From Stenotrophomonas sp. UBA7346 (GTDB lineage: Bacteria > Pseudomonadota > Gammaproteobacteria > Xanthomonadales > Xanthomonadaceae), in contig DKPB01000029.1 of NCBI GenBank assembly GCA_002471015.1, positions 71,665 through 135,664 on the forward strand: a DNA stretch of 64,000 nt, given 5' to 3'. The notes beneath the pieces were generated by a model. It was not told where the DNA came from. It worked only from the letters and a program-made list of their open reading frames with translations, and searched no databases. Of this stretch, positions 42,596-51,957 are shown in pieces (position 1 is the first letter of the stretch; every line of letters starts with the position of its first letter). The position numbers and the translations under genes are program-made.

Positions 42596-44776
42596 ATGAT
42601 CAAGCCACTGTCGGCTGCCATCAGCGCCGCGCTGCTCGCCACCGCGATCAGCCCGGCCTTTGCACAAGACAAGAACGACACCGCCACCAACCTGGACCAG
42701 GTGATCGTCACCGGCAGCCGTACCCCGGTCGCCATCGAGAAGGTTCCCGGCGCGGTCACCCTGGTGACCCCGGAACAGGTGCAGCGCACCCTCAACCTGA
42801 CCGAAGACGCCACCGCCGTGCTTGCACGCATGGTGCCGGGCTACTCCGAATCCTCGCAGGCGATGAGCAACTCCGGTGAGACCCTGCGTGGTCGCATCGC
42901 GCTGCGCCTGTTCGACGGCGTGCCGCAGGGCTCGCCGCTGCGCGAAGGCAACCGCAATGGCACCTTCACCGACATGGGCGTGATCGGCCGCATCGAGGTC
43001 ATCAACGGTCCGTCCGCCGCCGAAGGCATTGGTGGCGCCGGTGGCGTGATCAACTACCTGTCCAAGAACCCGGAAGTCGATGGCCACCAGACCATCATCA
43101 ACACCCGCTACGGCACCCAGTTCAAGGACAACAGCGACCAGAGCAAGATCGGCGTCACCCACACCTACCGTGGTGATGCGGCTGACTTCCTGATCAGCGG
43201 CGCCTATATCGACCGCGGCATCTCCTATGACGGCGACGGCCGCCGCGTTGGCCTGAACACCTCCGGCTCGCTGTCCGATTCGTACAGCAAGAACCTCTTC
43301 GTGAAGGGCGGTTACAACTTCGGCGAAGACCAGATGCAGCGCATCCAGGCCAGCTACAGCAACTTCCACATCGGCGGCAAGCACAACTACATTCCGGTGG
43401 AAGGCTGCCGCTTTGATCCGGTCGAGTGCCCCAATCCGACCACCAACACCGCCGAGAAGGGCTCCATCGCCGGCTCGCTGGCCGAGTTCAACGATTTCGA
43501 ACAGTTCGCAGTGAAGTACACCAATGCCGATTTCTTCGGCGGCGACCTGAGCGTTGATGCGTACTGGGCCGAGCAGGCCATGCGTTACGTGCCGGAGAAC
43601 GGCGCCGATCGCCAGCTGACCAAGCCGGCTCCGCCAGAAGCCGAGCGCATCTGGGACCAGTCGGAAATCAACAGCGAGAAGAAGGGCCTGCGCTTCGGCT
43701 ACGCCTATAGCGACCTGTTCAAGGTCGAAGGCCTGCGCCTGCGTGCCGGCCTGGACCTGGTCGAAGACACCGCTGAGCAGCGCCTGGCGTTGACCAACCG
43801 CCTGTGGGTGCCGCCGATGAAGTACACCAGCCTGGCGCCGTACGCGCAGCTGAGCTGGGACATCGGCCCGGTGACCCTGGACGCCGGCATCCGTCGCGAA
43901 GACGGCGAGCTGGAAATCGACAGCTACACCACGGTGGCCTTCCGCGACCACACCCCGGTGCAGGGCGGCAAGATGGATTACAAGGCCAACATGCCCAACT
44001 TCGGTGCGATCTGGCGCATAAACGACCAGTGGTCGGTGTTCGCCTCGTACTCCGAAGGCTTCGGTATCGCCAACGTCGGCATCCCGCTGCGCAACATCCA
44101 GGCCAACAGCCCGTGCAAGGCCGTGTCCTGCATCGCTGACCTGCAGCCGCTGATCACCGAGAACAAGGAAATCGGCGTCAACTGGCGCGGTGCCAAGGGT
44201 CAGGTGGGTGCATCCGTGTACCGCTCCACCTCGGACTACGGCTCCAGCCTGACCATCGACCCGGTGACCGAAGACTTCATCCTGACCCGCGCACCGGTCG
44301 AGATCGAAGGCTTCGAGTTGAACAGCGCCTGGACCTTCAACGAGCACTGGAAGGCCACCTTCCTGTACTCGCGCATCCGTGGCCAGACCCAGTACTACCC
44401 GGGCTCGGGCCTGAAGAAGGAAATGGGCATCCTGGACATCTCGCCGGACAAGGTGAATGCCTCGCTGACCTGGACCCCGAACGACACCCTCAACGCCACC
44501 CTGGGCGTCAGCAAGACCTTTGACCGCGATCTGCGTGAGACCTTCACCAATCCGGCCAACGGCGACGTCTATGCCAACGAAGAGAACACCTATGGCTATG
44601 CGCTGTGGGACCTCAGCGTGAACTACGACACCGGCCGCTTCGGCCAGCTGTCGCTGGGCATCGAGAACCTGTTCGACAAGCAGTACGTGCTGACCTGGTC
44701 GCAGCTGCCGGGCTGGCAGAACTACTTTTCCGGCCGCGGCCGGATGGTGTCGCTGTCGCACACCATCAAGTTCTGA
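42596..44776 (+). CDS. TonB-dependent receptor (first of a tandem pair)
   Basis: A 726-residue outer-membrane receptor that imports its ligand with TonB energy. It has a signal peptide (MIKPLSAAISAALLATAISPAFAQ), an N-terminal segment with DQVIVTGSRTPVAIEKVPG opening the plug, plug motifs SGETLRGRIALRLFDG and VINGPSAAEGIGGAGG, and a 22-strand barrel ending in an aromatic residue (SLSHTIKF). The next gene is a paralogue with the same plug blocks. Its place in a sugar-related locus suggests an oligosaccharide or glycoside ligand, although such receptors also take siderophores. A strong terminator follows, so it is transcribed apart from the second receptor. Confidence 0.93.
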   Translation: MIKPLSAAISAALLATAISPAFAQDKNDTATNLDQVIVTGSRTPVAIEKVPGAVTLVTPEQVQRTLNLTEDATAVLARMVPGYSESSQAMSNSGETLRGRIALRLFDGVPQGSPLREGNRNGTFTDMGVIGRIEVINGPSAAEGIGGAGGVINYLSKNPEVDGHQTIINTRYGTQFKDNSDQSKIGVTHTYRGDAADFLISGAYIDRGISYDGDGRRVGLNTSGSLSDSYSKNLFVKGGYNFGEDQMQRIQASYSNFHIGGKHNYIPVEGCRFDPVECPNPTTNTAEKGSIAGSLAEFNDFEQFAVKYTNADFFGGDLSVDAYWAEQAMRYVPENGADRQLTKPAPPEAERIWDQSEINSEKKGLRFGYAYSDLFKVEGLRLRAGLDLVEDTAEQRLALTNRLWVPPMKYTSLAPYAQLSWDIGPVTLDAGIRREDGELEIDSYTTVAFRDHTPVQGGKMDYKANMPNFGAIWRINDQWSVFASYSEGFGIANVGIPLRNIQANSPCKAVSCIADLQPLITENKEIGVNWRGAKGQVGASVYRSTSDYGSSLTIDPVTEDFILTRAPVEIEGFELNSAWTFNEHWKATFLYSRIRGQTQYYPGSGLKKEMGILDISPDKVNASLTWTPNDTLNATLGVSKTFDRDLRETFTNPANGDVYANEENTYGYALWDLSVNYDTGRFGQLSLGIENLFDKQYVLTWSQLPGWQNYFSGRGRMVSLSHTIKF

Positions 44777-44792
44777 TGACTGCAGTTTGAAG

Positions 44793-44828
44793 ACGGCGCC
44801 ACAGGCAACTGTGGCGCCGTTTTTGTTT
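44793..44828 (+). terminator. Terminator after the first TonB receptor
   Basis: A perfect 11-bp stem (44793-44803 with 44810-44820) is followed by TTTTGTTT. Confidence 0.88.
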
Positions 44829-44848
44829 GCGAGGCAGGCAACAACACG

Positions 44849-44995
44849 GTAGCCCGGTTAAGCGCAGCGCACCCGGGACACGCAGGGTCCGCAACATCCG
44901 CTTCCATCGCAGGCAACAGGCCCATACCTATCGTCGCGTGGCAGGTGCAAGCGACGGCTGCAGTATCCCGGGTGCGCTGCGCTTGCCCGGGCTAC
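44849..44995. repeat. Inverted pair of CCCGGG/GCGCAGCGC repeats
   Basis: Copy 1 (44849-44877) reads GTAGCCCGG...AGCGCAGCGC...CCGGG; copy 2 (44967-44995) is its reverse, CCCGGGTGCGCTGCGC...GGGCTAC. Together they make a 147-base structure with 29-base arms and 89 bases between. A third copy lies at 8209-8236. The 479-base gap between the receptors (44777-45255) holds this, a palindrome at 45021 and no gene. Confidence 0.75.
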
Positions 44996-45020
44996 GCGGG
45001 GACGGGCATCCACCAGACAA

Positions 45021-45037
45021 CAAGAAAACGTTTCTTG
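45021..45037. promoter_or_regulatory. Operator-like palindrome upstream of the second TonB receptor
   Basis: CAAGAAA-ACG-TTTCTTG is a perfect 7-3-7 palindrome in a non-coding region with lower GC, about 220 bases before the receptor gene. Its size and symmetry fit a LacI- or GntR-type operator, but no such regulator is encoded in the window. Confidence 0.45.
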
Positions 45038-45255
45038 TTGCGCCGCAAGAAAAAACCACAGCTTGTTTCAAGCAACAAAACCTCACGTCTGAAGCAAGGC
45101 CCCCCGCCTTCAATGCCCTCCTGTGCACGCCTAGGCTGCTGTTGTCGGGGAGTTGCGTCGGGAGGGATGCAGCAGCCAACAGAAGTATCGGAATGCCGCA
45201 GTCCGCGGCAGCAGTTCATGCACGTCTTATCTAAAACAAAAACGAGATAAACAAC

Positions 45256-47514
45256 ATGAAGAAGGTACCGGTAGCGTTGGGGGTTCTGGTCCTGGCCGCT
45301 GCGATCAGCAGCAGCGTGCAGGCCCAGCAGATGCAGGCAGCAAACGAAGAAGACAGCCGCAGCGCCGACAAGCGCGCGCAGGACAAGAAGGCCACCGAGC
45401 TCGACCGGGTCATCGTCACCGGCGTGCGTGCGCCCAAGGCGGTGGACAAAATCCCCGGCGCCATCACCATCATCACCCCGGAAGAGATCAAGCAGTCGCT
45501 GATCATCACCGAGGACAACACCGCGGTACTGGCACGCACCATTCCCGGCTATGCCGAATCCTCGCAGGCGATGACCAACTCCGGGGAGTCGCTGCGTGGG
45601 CGCATTCCGCTGCGCCTGTTCGACAGCATCCCGCAAGGCTCACCACTGCGCGAAGGCACCCGCAACGGCACCTTCACCGACATGGGCGTGATCGGCCGCA
45701 TCGAAGTGATCAACGGCCCATCCGCCGCCGAAGGCATCGGCGCTACCGGTGGCGTGATCAACTACATCTCCAAGGTGCCGGAACAGATCGGCAGCGAGAC
45801 CACCATCAATGCGCGCTACCAGACCCAGTTCAACGACGACAGCGTCGGCTGGAAGCTGGGCCTGAGCCACGCGATCAAGCAGGACAACTACGACTTCCTT
45901 GCCAGCGTCTCGCAGCTGGAGCGCGGCATGGCCTATGACGCCAAGAACCGCAGCATCGGCATGAATTCCAGCGGTTCGCTGGCCGATTCGCAGTCGCGCA
46001 ACCTGTACATGAAGGGCGGCTACAACTTCGGCGAGGACGGCGAACAGCGCCTGCAGGCCACGTACAGCAACTTCAACATCGGCGGCAACGGCGACTACAT
46101 CCAGCTGGTCGGCTGCAAGGGCCCGAATGACTGGCCGCCCTGCGACACGCCGGTACCGAATACCTCGATCAAGGGCCATATCGACGGCCAGCGCGATGCG
46201 CTCAACAAGTTCATCCAGTACAGCCTGCAGTACACCCACAGCGATTTCTACGGCGGCACGCTGGACCTGGTCGGTTACCAGGCCAAGCAGGGCATGCGCT
46301 TCCTGCCGGAGAACGGCGCCGACCGCCAGCTGGTGAAGCCGGCACCGGCAGACGATGCCGACCGCATCTTCGACCAGTCCGAGATCCAGTCACGCAAGAA
46401 GGGCCTGCGTACCTCATGGACGCGCCCCAGCATCTTTGGCGTGGACGGATTGGAGCTGCATACCGGCGTGGACTTCGTGCAGGACGTGGCCGAGCAGCGG
46501 CTGGTGATGACCGACCGCGTATGGGTGCCGCCGATGGATTACCGGAGCGTCGCCCCGTATGCGCAGCTGTCCTGGGATATCGGCCCGGTCACGGTCAGCG
46601 GTGGCTTCCGTCGCGAGAACGGTGAGCTCGACATCGACAGCTATACCACCGTCGCCTACCGCAACAATTCCTTCGTCGAAGGCGGCACCTTGGACTACAC
46701 CGCCAATCTGCCCAACATCGGCGCGATCTGGCGCGTCACCGATGAGTTCTCGCTGTTCAGTGCCTACAGCAAGGGCTTTACCCTGCCCGACATCGGCATC
46801 CCGCTGCGCAACGTGAACTACCCGGGCCAGACCGTGGCCGGCATCCTCGACCTGCAGGCGATCATCGTCGACAACATCGACATCGGCTTCAACTGGCGTG
46901 GTTCGCGCGGTGCGCTGAGTGGCAGCTGGTACCACTCCACCTCCGACTTCGGTGCATCGCTGGAAGTGGACCCGCTGACCAGCGACTTCATCATGACCCG
47001 CGCGCCCACCGACATCAAAGGCATCGAGCTCACTGGCGAATTCCGCTTCACCGACACCTTCAAGATCACCGGCCTGTACACGCACCTGCGTGGCTACACC
47101 TCGTTCTGGGGCCCGGACCCGCAGGGCCGCTACGATGCAGGTCCGATGAAGAAGCCGCTGGGCATCTTCGATGCGACGCCGGACAAGATCAACGTCGCGC
47201 TGGTGTGGAAGGCATTGCCCAACCTCGACGCCACGCTCGGTGCCAGCATGTTGCGTGACCGCCACCTCACCGGCTCGGCAGTCCGCGAATACGACGGTGA
47301 AGAATTCGACTACGACGAAAAGATCAACGGCTACACGCTGTGGGATCTGGGCGTGAACTATGATTCGGGGCGCTTCGGCACGTTCTCGCTGGGCGTGGAC
47401 AACCTGTTCAACAAGTACTACATCCTCAGCGGCTCGCAGGGCGATGGCTGGCAGAACTACTGGGCCGGTCGCGGTCGCGTAGTGTCGCTGAGCTATTCGT
47501 ATACGTTCCGCTGA
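45256..47514 (+). CDS. TonB-dependent receptor (second of a tandem pair)
   Basis: A 752-residue outer-membrane receptor, a clear paralogue of the preceding one: shared blocks include LAR.(M/I)PGY.ESSQAM, RNGTFTDMGVIGRIEV and YMKGGYNFGED. The signal peptide is followed by a charged segment (NEEDSRSADKRAQDKK) before the plug (LDRVIVTGVRAPKAVD). It ends in the aromatic VVSLSYSYTFR region. Its stop overlaps the start of the serine hydrolase (TGATG), so it leads an operon with the enzymes that follow. The two receptors probably bind related ligands. Confidence 0.93.
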   Translation: MKKVPVALGVLVLAAAISSSVQAQQMQAANEEDSRSADKRAQDKKATELDRVIVTGVRAPKAVDKIPGAITIITPEEIKQSLIITEDNTAVLARTIPGYAESSQAMTNSGESLRGRIPLRLFDSIPQGSPLREGTRNGTFTDMGVIGRIEVINGPSAAEGIGATGGVINYISKVPEQIGSETTINARYQTQFNDDSVGWKLGLSHAIKQDNYDFLASVSQLERGMAYDAKNRSIGMNSSGSLADSQSRNLYMKGGYNFGEDGEQRLQATYSNFNIGGNGDYIQLVGCKGPNDWPPCDTPVPNTSIKGHIDGQRDALNKFIQYSLQYTHSDFYGGTLDLVGYQAKQGMRFLPENGADRQLVKPAPADDADRIFDQSEIQSRKKGLRTSWTRPSIFGVDGLELHTGVDFVQDVAEQRLVMTDRVWVPPMDYRSVAPYAQLSWDIGPVTVSGGFRRENGELDIDSYTTVAYRNNSFVEGGTLDYTANLPNIGAIWRVTDEFSLFSAYSKGFTLPDIGIPLRNVNYPGQTVAGILDLQAIIVDNIDIGFNWRGSRGALSGSWYHSTSDFGASLEVDPLTSDFIMTRAPTDIKGIELTGEFRFTDTFKITGLYTHLRGYTSFWGPDPQGRYDAGPMKKPLGIFDATPDKINVALVWKALPNLDATLGASMLRDRHLTGSAVREYDGEEFDYDEKINGYTLWDLGVNYDSGRFGTFSLGVDNLFNKYYILSGSQGDGWQNYWAGRGRVVSLSYSYTFR

Positions 47515-48791
47515 TGAGCGCAGGAGTGCACGCCATGCATCAATCCATCGCAACACCGCGCAGCCGCCGCTGGCTACGCCATGGCGCCGCACTCCTGTTG
47601 TGCCTGTCCGCGCCGCTACTGCACGCTGATGAGCGCTGGCAGCGGCTGGACGGTTTCCTGCAGGCCAGTACCGCACCGGGCCAGTTCCCGGGCGCGGTGG
47701 CGCTGGTGGAACACGATGGCCGCATCGTGTTCCAGCAGCACTACGGCCACGCCGACAGCGCTGGCCACCGGCCACTGCAGGCCGACAGCATCTTCCGCAT
47801 CTATTCGATGACCAAGCCGGTGACCTCGGTCGCCGTGCTGATGCTGCTGGAGGAAGGCAAGCTGTCGCTGGACGACCCGCTATCGCGCTATCTGCCTGAA
47901 TTCGCCGACCGCACCGTGGTGACCGGCGGCGACCTGCAACATCCGCAGACCGAAGATGCACCGCGTGCGATCACCCTGCGCCATCTGCTCACCCATACCA
48001 GCGGCTTCGCGGCGGCGTCGGACACGCACCGAGTGGCGACCAAACTGTTGACCGCGGCCGATGTCGACAGCGCGACCTCGCTGCAGGACGTTGCACGCCG
48101 CTTGTCCACGCTGCCCTTAGCCGATGCGCCCGGCACCCACTTCCATTACGAAGGCAGCAATACCGAGCTGCTGGCGCGCGTGGTCGAGGTGGTCAGCGGG
48201 CAACCGTTCGCGCAGTTCCTGCAACAACGCATCTTCAGCCCACTGGCGATGCACGACACCGGCTTTGAAGTACCGCTGGCACAGCGTGGTCGCGTGGTCG
48301 AGCTGCCAACCAGCAACGACGATGGCAGCCTGCGCGTGGCCGACACGCTCAGCGCGCGCAATCCGGGCGTGCGTCTGAAGGGCTACGACAGCGGTGCCGG
48401 CGGCCTGTATTCCACCGCTGCCGACTACCTGAAGTTCGCCCACATGCTGCTAAATGATGGCCGCAGCGGGAAACAGCAGCTGCTCTCGCGCAAGACCGTC
48501 GAGCTGATGATGAGCGACCAGCTTGGTGGCTTCGAGCCAGGCATCAGCAGCTATGGCGCGGGCGAAGGATTCGGCCTGGGCGGTTATGTCATCACCAACC
48601 CTGCTTACCGCGGCAAGCTCGGCAGCGTCGGTCAGTTCGGCTGGTCTGGTGCGGCGTCCACGTACTTCACCATCGACCGCAAGGAGAAGCTGGTGGCCAT
48701 CCTGCTGATGCAATACCTGCCCAGCGGTGACAAGGCACTTGCTTCACCGTCCACCCGTTTCTACAACCTCGTTTACCAGGCCATTCCATGA
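47514..48791 (+). CDS. Exported serine hydrolase, beta-lactamase fold (class C / EstB type)
   Basis: A 425-residue serine hydrolase with a signal sequence (GAALLLCLSAPLLHA). The nucleophile is S98 with K101 in YSMTKPVTS (SxxK); the second motif is HYEGSN (Y-x3-N); the third is GWSGAAST in place of KTG, as in esterases of this family rather than true beta-lactamases. It could remove acyl groups from a sugar or glycoside in the periplasm. A start at 47535 (MHQSIATP) is also possible. Its stop overlaps rbsK by four bases. Confidence 0.88.
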   Translation: MSAGVHAMHQSIATPRSRRWLRHGAALLLCLSAPLLHADERWQRLDGFLQASTAPGQFPGAVALVEHDGRIVFQQHYGHADSAGHRPLQADSIFRIYSMTKPVTSVAVLMLLEEGKLSLDDPLSRYLPEFADRTVVTGGDLQHPQTEDAPRAITLRHLLTHTSGFAAASDTHRVATKLLTAADVDSATSLQDVARRLSTLPLADAPGTHFHYEGSNTELLARVVEVVSGQPFAQFLQQRIFSPLAMHDTGFEVPLAQRGRVVELPTSNDDGSLRVADTLSARNPGVRLKGYDSGAGGLYSTAADYLKFAHMLLNDGRSGKQQLLSRKTVELMMSDQLGGFEPGISSYGAGEGFGLGGYVITNPAYRGKLGSVGQFGWSGAASTYFTIDRKEKLVAILLMQYLPSGDKALASPSTRFYNLVYQAIP

Positions 48792-49729
48792 GTTCCACCG
48801 TTCTTGTCGCCGGCTCGGCCAATCTCGATTTCGTGGTGCGCGCGGCGCATGTGCCGGCACCGGGTGAAACCGTGCTCGGCCGCGAATTCCGTACCTTCCC
48901 CGGCGGCAAGGGCGCAAACCAGGCCGTGGCCTGCGCGCGTGCCGGTGGCGCTGCCACGCAGATGCTGCTTGCCCTGGGTGCCGATGACTTCGCCAAGCCG
49001 ATCGAAGCCTCGTTGAACAACGCTGGCGTGCTGCTGCATACCGTGCGCGATGCGCAGCTGCCGACTGGCACCGCCTTCATCTGCCTGTCCGATGATGCCG
49101 AGAACGCGATCACCGTCGCCCCCGGCGCCAACATGGCCTTGCTGCCCGAACACCTGCCAGCGCTGGATGGCGTGCAATGGCTGCTGCTGCAGCTCGAATC
49201 GCCACTGGCCTCGGTACAGGCCTATGCCACCGCCGCCCGCGCTGCCGGGGTGAAAGTCGCCTTGAATGCTGCGCCTGCGCAGGTATTGCCGGCCGAACTG
49301 CTGGCACAGCTGGACATGCTGATCGTCAACGAAGGCGAGTTGGCCGTGGTTGCCGGCAACCCGCCGGACCTGGCCACCGGCCTGGCACAGCTTGACGTAC
49401 CCTGCGTGATCGTCACCCTCGGCGCGCGCGGCAGCCTGGCACGCATCGATGGGCAGATCCTGCTGCAGCCGGCGTTCTCGATTTCACCACTCGATACCAC
49501 GGCTGCCGGCGACACCTTCTGCGGCACCTTGGTCGCCCTGCTCGCCCGCGATGAACCGCTGCAGCAGGCCCTGCTTGCCGCCAGCGCCGCCTCGGCACTG
49601 GCCTGCACGCGCCTGGGTGCACAATCCAGTATTCCCGAACACGCCGAAGTACAGGCAGTGCTGGCCGACGCCAGCCGCCTGCCCGGCACCGATGCCCATG
49701 CCGAACTCGCGGCCTGGTGCGCGCTGTAA
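48788..49729 (+). CDS. rbsK: Ribokinase
   Basis: A 313-residue PfkB-family sugar kinase that phosphorylates ribose to ribose 5-phosphate in the cytoplasm. The N-terminal VAGSANLDFVVRA and GREFRTFPGGKGANQAVACARAG match ribokinase; the anion-hole motif DTTAAGDTFCGTL carries the catalytic D242. It overlaps the serine hydrolase (ATGA) and precedes the TIM-barrel/FGE gene by 38 bases. The kinase links the locus to pentose metabolism. Other PfkB kinases are possible, but the signature is closest to RbsK. Confidence 0.9.
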   Translation: MSSTVLVAGSANLDFVVRAAHVPAPGETVLGREFRTFPGGKGANQAVACARAGGAATQMLLALGADDFAKPIEASLNNAGVLLHTVRDAQLPTGTAFICLSDDAENAITVAPGANMALLPEHLPALDGVQWLLLQLESPLASVQAYATAARAAGVKVALNAAPAQVLPAELLAQLDMLIVNEGELAVVAGNPPDLATGLAQLDVPCVIVTLGARGSLARIDGQILLQPAFSISPLDTTAAGDTFCGTLVALLARDEPLQQALLAASAASALACTRLGAQSSIPEHAEVQAVLADASRLPGTDAHAELAAWCAL

Positions 49730-49767
49730 CCGTTACGCCTCCCCCCCGTTTTTGCTGGATGACTGCC

Positions 49768-51957
49768 ATGACCTCTCCCTACCCCGCCCCCGATTACGAC
49801 ACCGATTCCCCCGATCACGGGCGTGAGGCGATCCACACCGAATACAAGTTCTCGCACGTCACCACCGGCCGCTACCTGCCGACGCCGGGCAAGGCACCGG
49901 CGTGGCCGTTCGCCGACATCGGCAGCTGGATGATCGATGCCAATGCCAGCGCCGCCGACTGGTTGACCGAGCTGAAGGACTGGCGCCAGGAACACCTGGT
50001 GCGCATCGGCTATACCGACGTGAACTACCGTCGCCCGGAACTGCAGTGGGCGCAGCGCAACTTCGTGCACGCGCAGATGATGGTCGAGGACCGCTATTTC
50101 TTCGACGTGGAAACCGCGCAGTACACCGTCGACAAGTACCTGGACGATCTGATCGAACGTTTCGGCGGCCTGGACTCGGTACTGATCTGGTACATCTACC
50201 CGAACATCGGCATCGACGACCGCAACCAGTTCGATCTGGCGCACACGCTGCCGGGCGGCCTGGAAGGTTTGACTGCTGCGGTGAAGGCATTCCAGAAGCG
50301 CGGCGTGCGCGTGTTCCTGCCGGCCAAGCCGTGGGACCACGGCACCCGTGACCCGGGCGTGACGCATTGGGACGGACTGGCCGAGATCATCAAGGCCACC
50401 GGCGCCGACGGCATCAACGGCGACACCTTCAACGGCGTGCCGCGTGCGTTCTTCGACGCCTGCGATGCCAACGGCAACCCGGTGGTGGTGCAGCCCGAGT
50501 CCACCATCAGCTCGGAAGAGCAGCTGATCTGGAACGTGCAGAGCTGGGGCAAGAAGGCCCCCGATGGCCCGGTGCCGCCGGTGTCCAAGTGGAAGTGGCT
50601 GGAGCCGCGCCACATGGTCAATTACGAAAACCGCTGGGGGCGCAACCGCAACCACGACCTGCAGTACTGCTTCTTCAACGGCATCGGCTACAACGCCTGG
50701 GAAAACATCTGGGGCATCTGGAACCAGTTCACCGCGCGTGATGGTGAAACCCTGCGCCGCATCGCCGCCATCTATCGCCAGTTCCCGGCGCTGATCGTGG
50801 CGATGGATTGGGAGCCCTACCAGGTCTGCTACCAGGGCGGCATCTTCGCCAGCAAGTTCCCGGTCGACGGCCAGTGCCTGCATACGTTCATCAACCGCAA
50901 CGAGTACGCGGTCAATGGTGAGCAGATCGGCCTGCCGCATGTGGACGGCACCCGTTACTACGATGTCTGGCACGGCGTGGAGCTGTCACCGGCCGTGCGT
51001 GATGGCGTGGCCATCATTGAGCTGTCGATGGAAGCACGCGGCTTTGGCGCGGTGCTGAGCGTACAGCCGGGCACTGCTGTCGATGGTCTCGATGCGTTCC
51101 TTGCCGCAGCTGCCAAGCGCGCCGAGCAGCCACTCAACAGCTACTCCGGTGCCTGGAAGGCAATCCCGCAGCAGCTGCGCGAGATTCCCGCCACCACCGC
51201 GCAGGCGACCGCGCCGCAGGGCATGCTCACCATTCCGGCGGGCGAATTCGTGTTCGCCGTTGGCGGTGTCGAGATCGAGGGCTTCAACTGGGCCGGCCAG
51301 GACGTGCAGTTCCCGTGGGAAGACTGCCCGCGTCGCCATCACCGCAAGCTGATGCAGATGCAGGCGTTCCATATCGATCGCCATCCGGTCACGAATGCGC
51401 AGTTCAAGGCCTTCATCGATGCCACCGCCTATCACCCGGCCGATGACATCAACTTCCTCGCCCATTGGGTGGATGGCGCACCGCGCGCCGGCTGGGACAA
51501 CAAGCCGGTGATCTGGGTGTCGCTGGAAGACGCGCGTGCCTACGCTGCGTGGGCCGGCAAGCGTCTGCCGCACGAGTGGGAGTGGCAGTACGCCGCGCAG
51601 GGCAACGATGGTCGAACCTATCCATGGGGCAATGACTGGGACGCCAGCCGCGTACCGCAGGTCAACCGTGGCCGCCGCCTGCTGGCCCCGGCCGATGTCG
51701 ATGCGCATCCGCAAGGCGCAAGCCCGTTCGGTGTCGAGGATCTGGTCGGCAACGTGTGGCAGTGGACCGATGAGTTCGTCGACGAGCACACCCGTGCGGC
51801 GATCCTGCGCGGTGGCTCCAGCTACCAGCCACAGACCTCGCATTGGTATTTCCCGCAGGCCTACCGCCTGGACCAGCACGGCAAGTACCTGCTGATGGCC
51901 CCGGCCAAGGACCGCAGCGGCATGCTCGGCTTCCGTTGCGTGGTGGACGCGGCATGA
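49768..51957 (+). CDS. TIM-barrel glycosidase-like protein fused to an FGE/SUMF1-like domain
   Basis: A 729-residue fusion without a signal peptide. Residues about 40-330 look like a TIM barrel of a glycoside hydrolase of no family I can name; likely acidic residues are in TGADGINGDTFNG and VVVQPESTIS. A linker follows, then an FGE/SUMF1-type domain (about 495-728): FHIDRHPVTNAQFKAFID, RLPHEWEWQYAAQG, DLVGNVWQWTDE, RGGSSYQ and GFRCV. The two catalytic cysteines of real FGE are absent, so it should not make formylglycine. No sulfatase gene is nearby. The start is ATG 49768; the stop overlaps the GH127 start (ATGA), linking the two functionally. Confidence 0.85.
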   Translation: MTSPYPAPDYDTDSPDHGREAIHTEYKFSHVTTGRYLPTPGKAPAWPFADIGSWMIDANASAADWLTELKDWRQEHLVRIGYTDVNYRRPELQWAQRNFVHAQMMVEDRYFFDVETAQYTVDKYLDDLIERFGGLDSVLIWYIYPNIGIDDRNQFDLAHTLPGGLEGLTAAVKAFQKRGVRVFLPAKPWDHGTRDPGVTHWDGLAEIIKATGADGINGDTFNGVPRAFFDACDANGNPVVVQPESTISSEEQLIWNVQSWGKKAPDGPVPPVSKWKWLEPRHMVNYENRWGRNRNHDLQYCFFNGIGYNAWENIWGIWNQFTARDGETLRRIAAIYRQFPALIVAMDWEPYQVCYQGGIFASKFPVDGQCLHTFINRNEYAVNGEQIGLPHVDGTRYYDVWHGVELSPAVRDGVAIIELSMEARGFGAVLSVQPGTAVDGLDAFLAAAAKRAEQPLNSYSGAWKAIPQQLREIPATTAQATAPQGMLTIPAGEFVFAVGGVEIEGFNWAGQDVQFPWEDCPRRHHRKLMQMQAFHIDRHPVTNAQFKAFIDATAYHPADDINFLAHWVDGAPRAGWDNKPVIWVSLEDARAYAAWAGKRLPHEWEWQYAAQGNDGRTYPWGNDWDASRVPQVNRGRRLLAPADVDAHPQGASPFGVEDLVGNVWQWTDEFVDEHTRAAILRGGSSYQPQTSHWYFPQAYRLDQHGKYLLMAPAKDRSGMLGFRCVVDAA

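Noticed and set aside
42494..44761. 755-codon minus-strand frame opposite the first TonB receptor
   Set aside because: It is an antisense shadow of a receptor with signal peptide, plug and barrel signatures.
47514..48791. Serine hydrolase considered as an AmpC-type beta-lactamase
   Set aside because: The KTG motif is replaced by WSG, the second motif is Y-x3-N rather than Y-x-N, and it sits in a sugar locus; esterase-like function is more likely.
49768..51957. FGE-like domain considered as a sulfatase-activating enzyme
   Set aside because: The cysteine pair needed for formylglycine formation is missing and no sulfatase gene occurs in the window.
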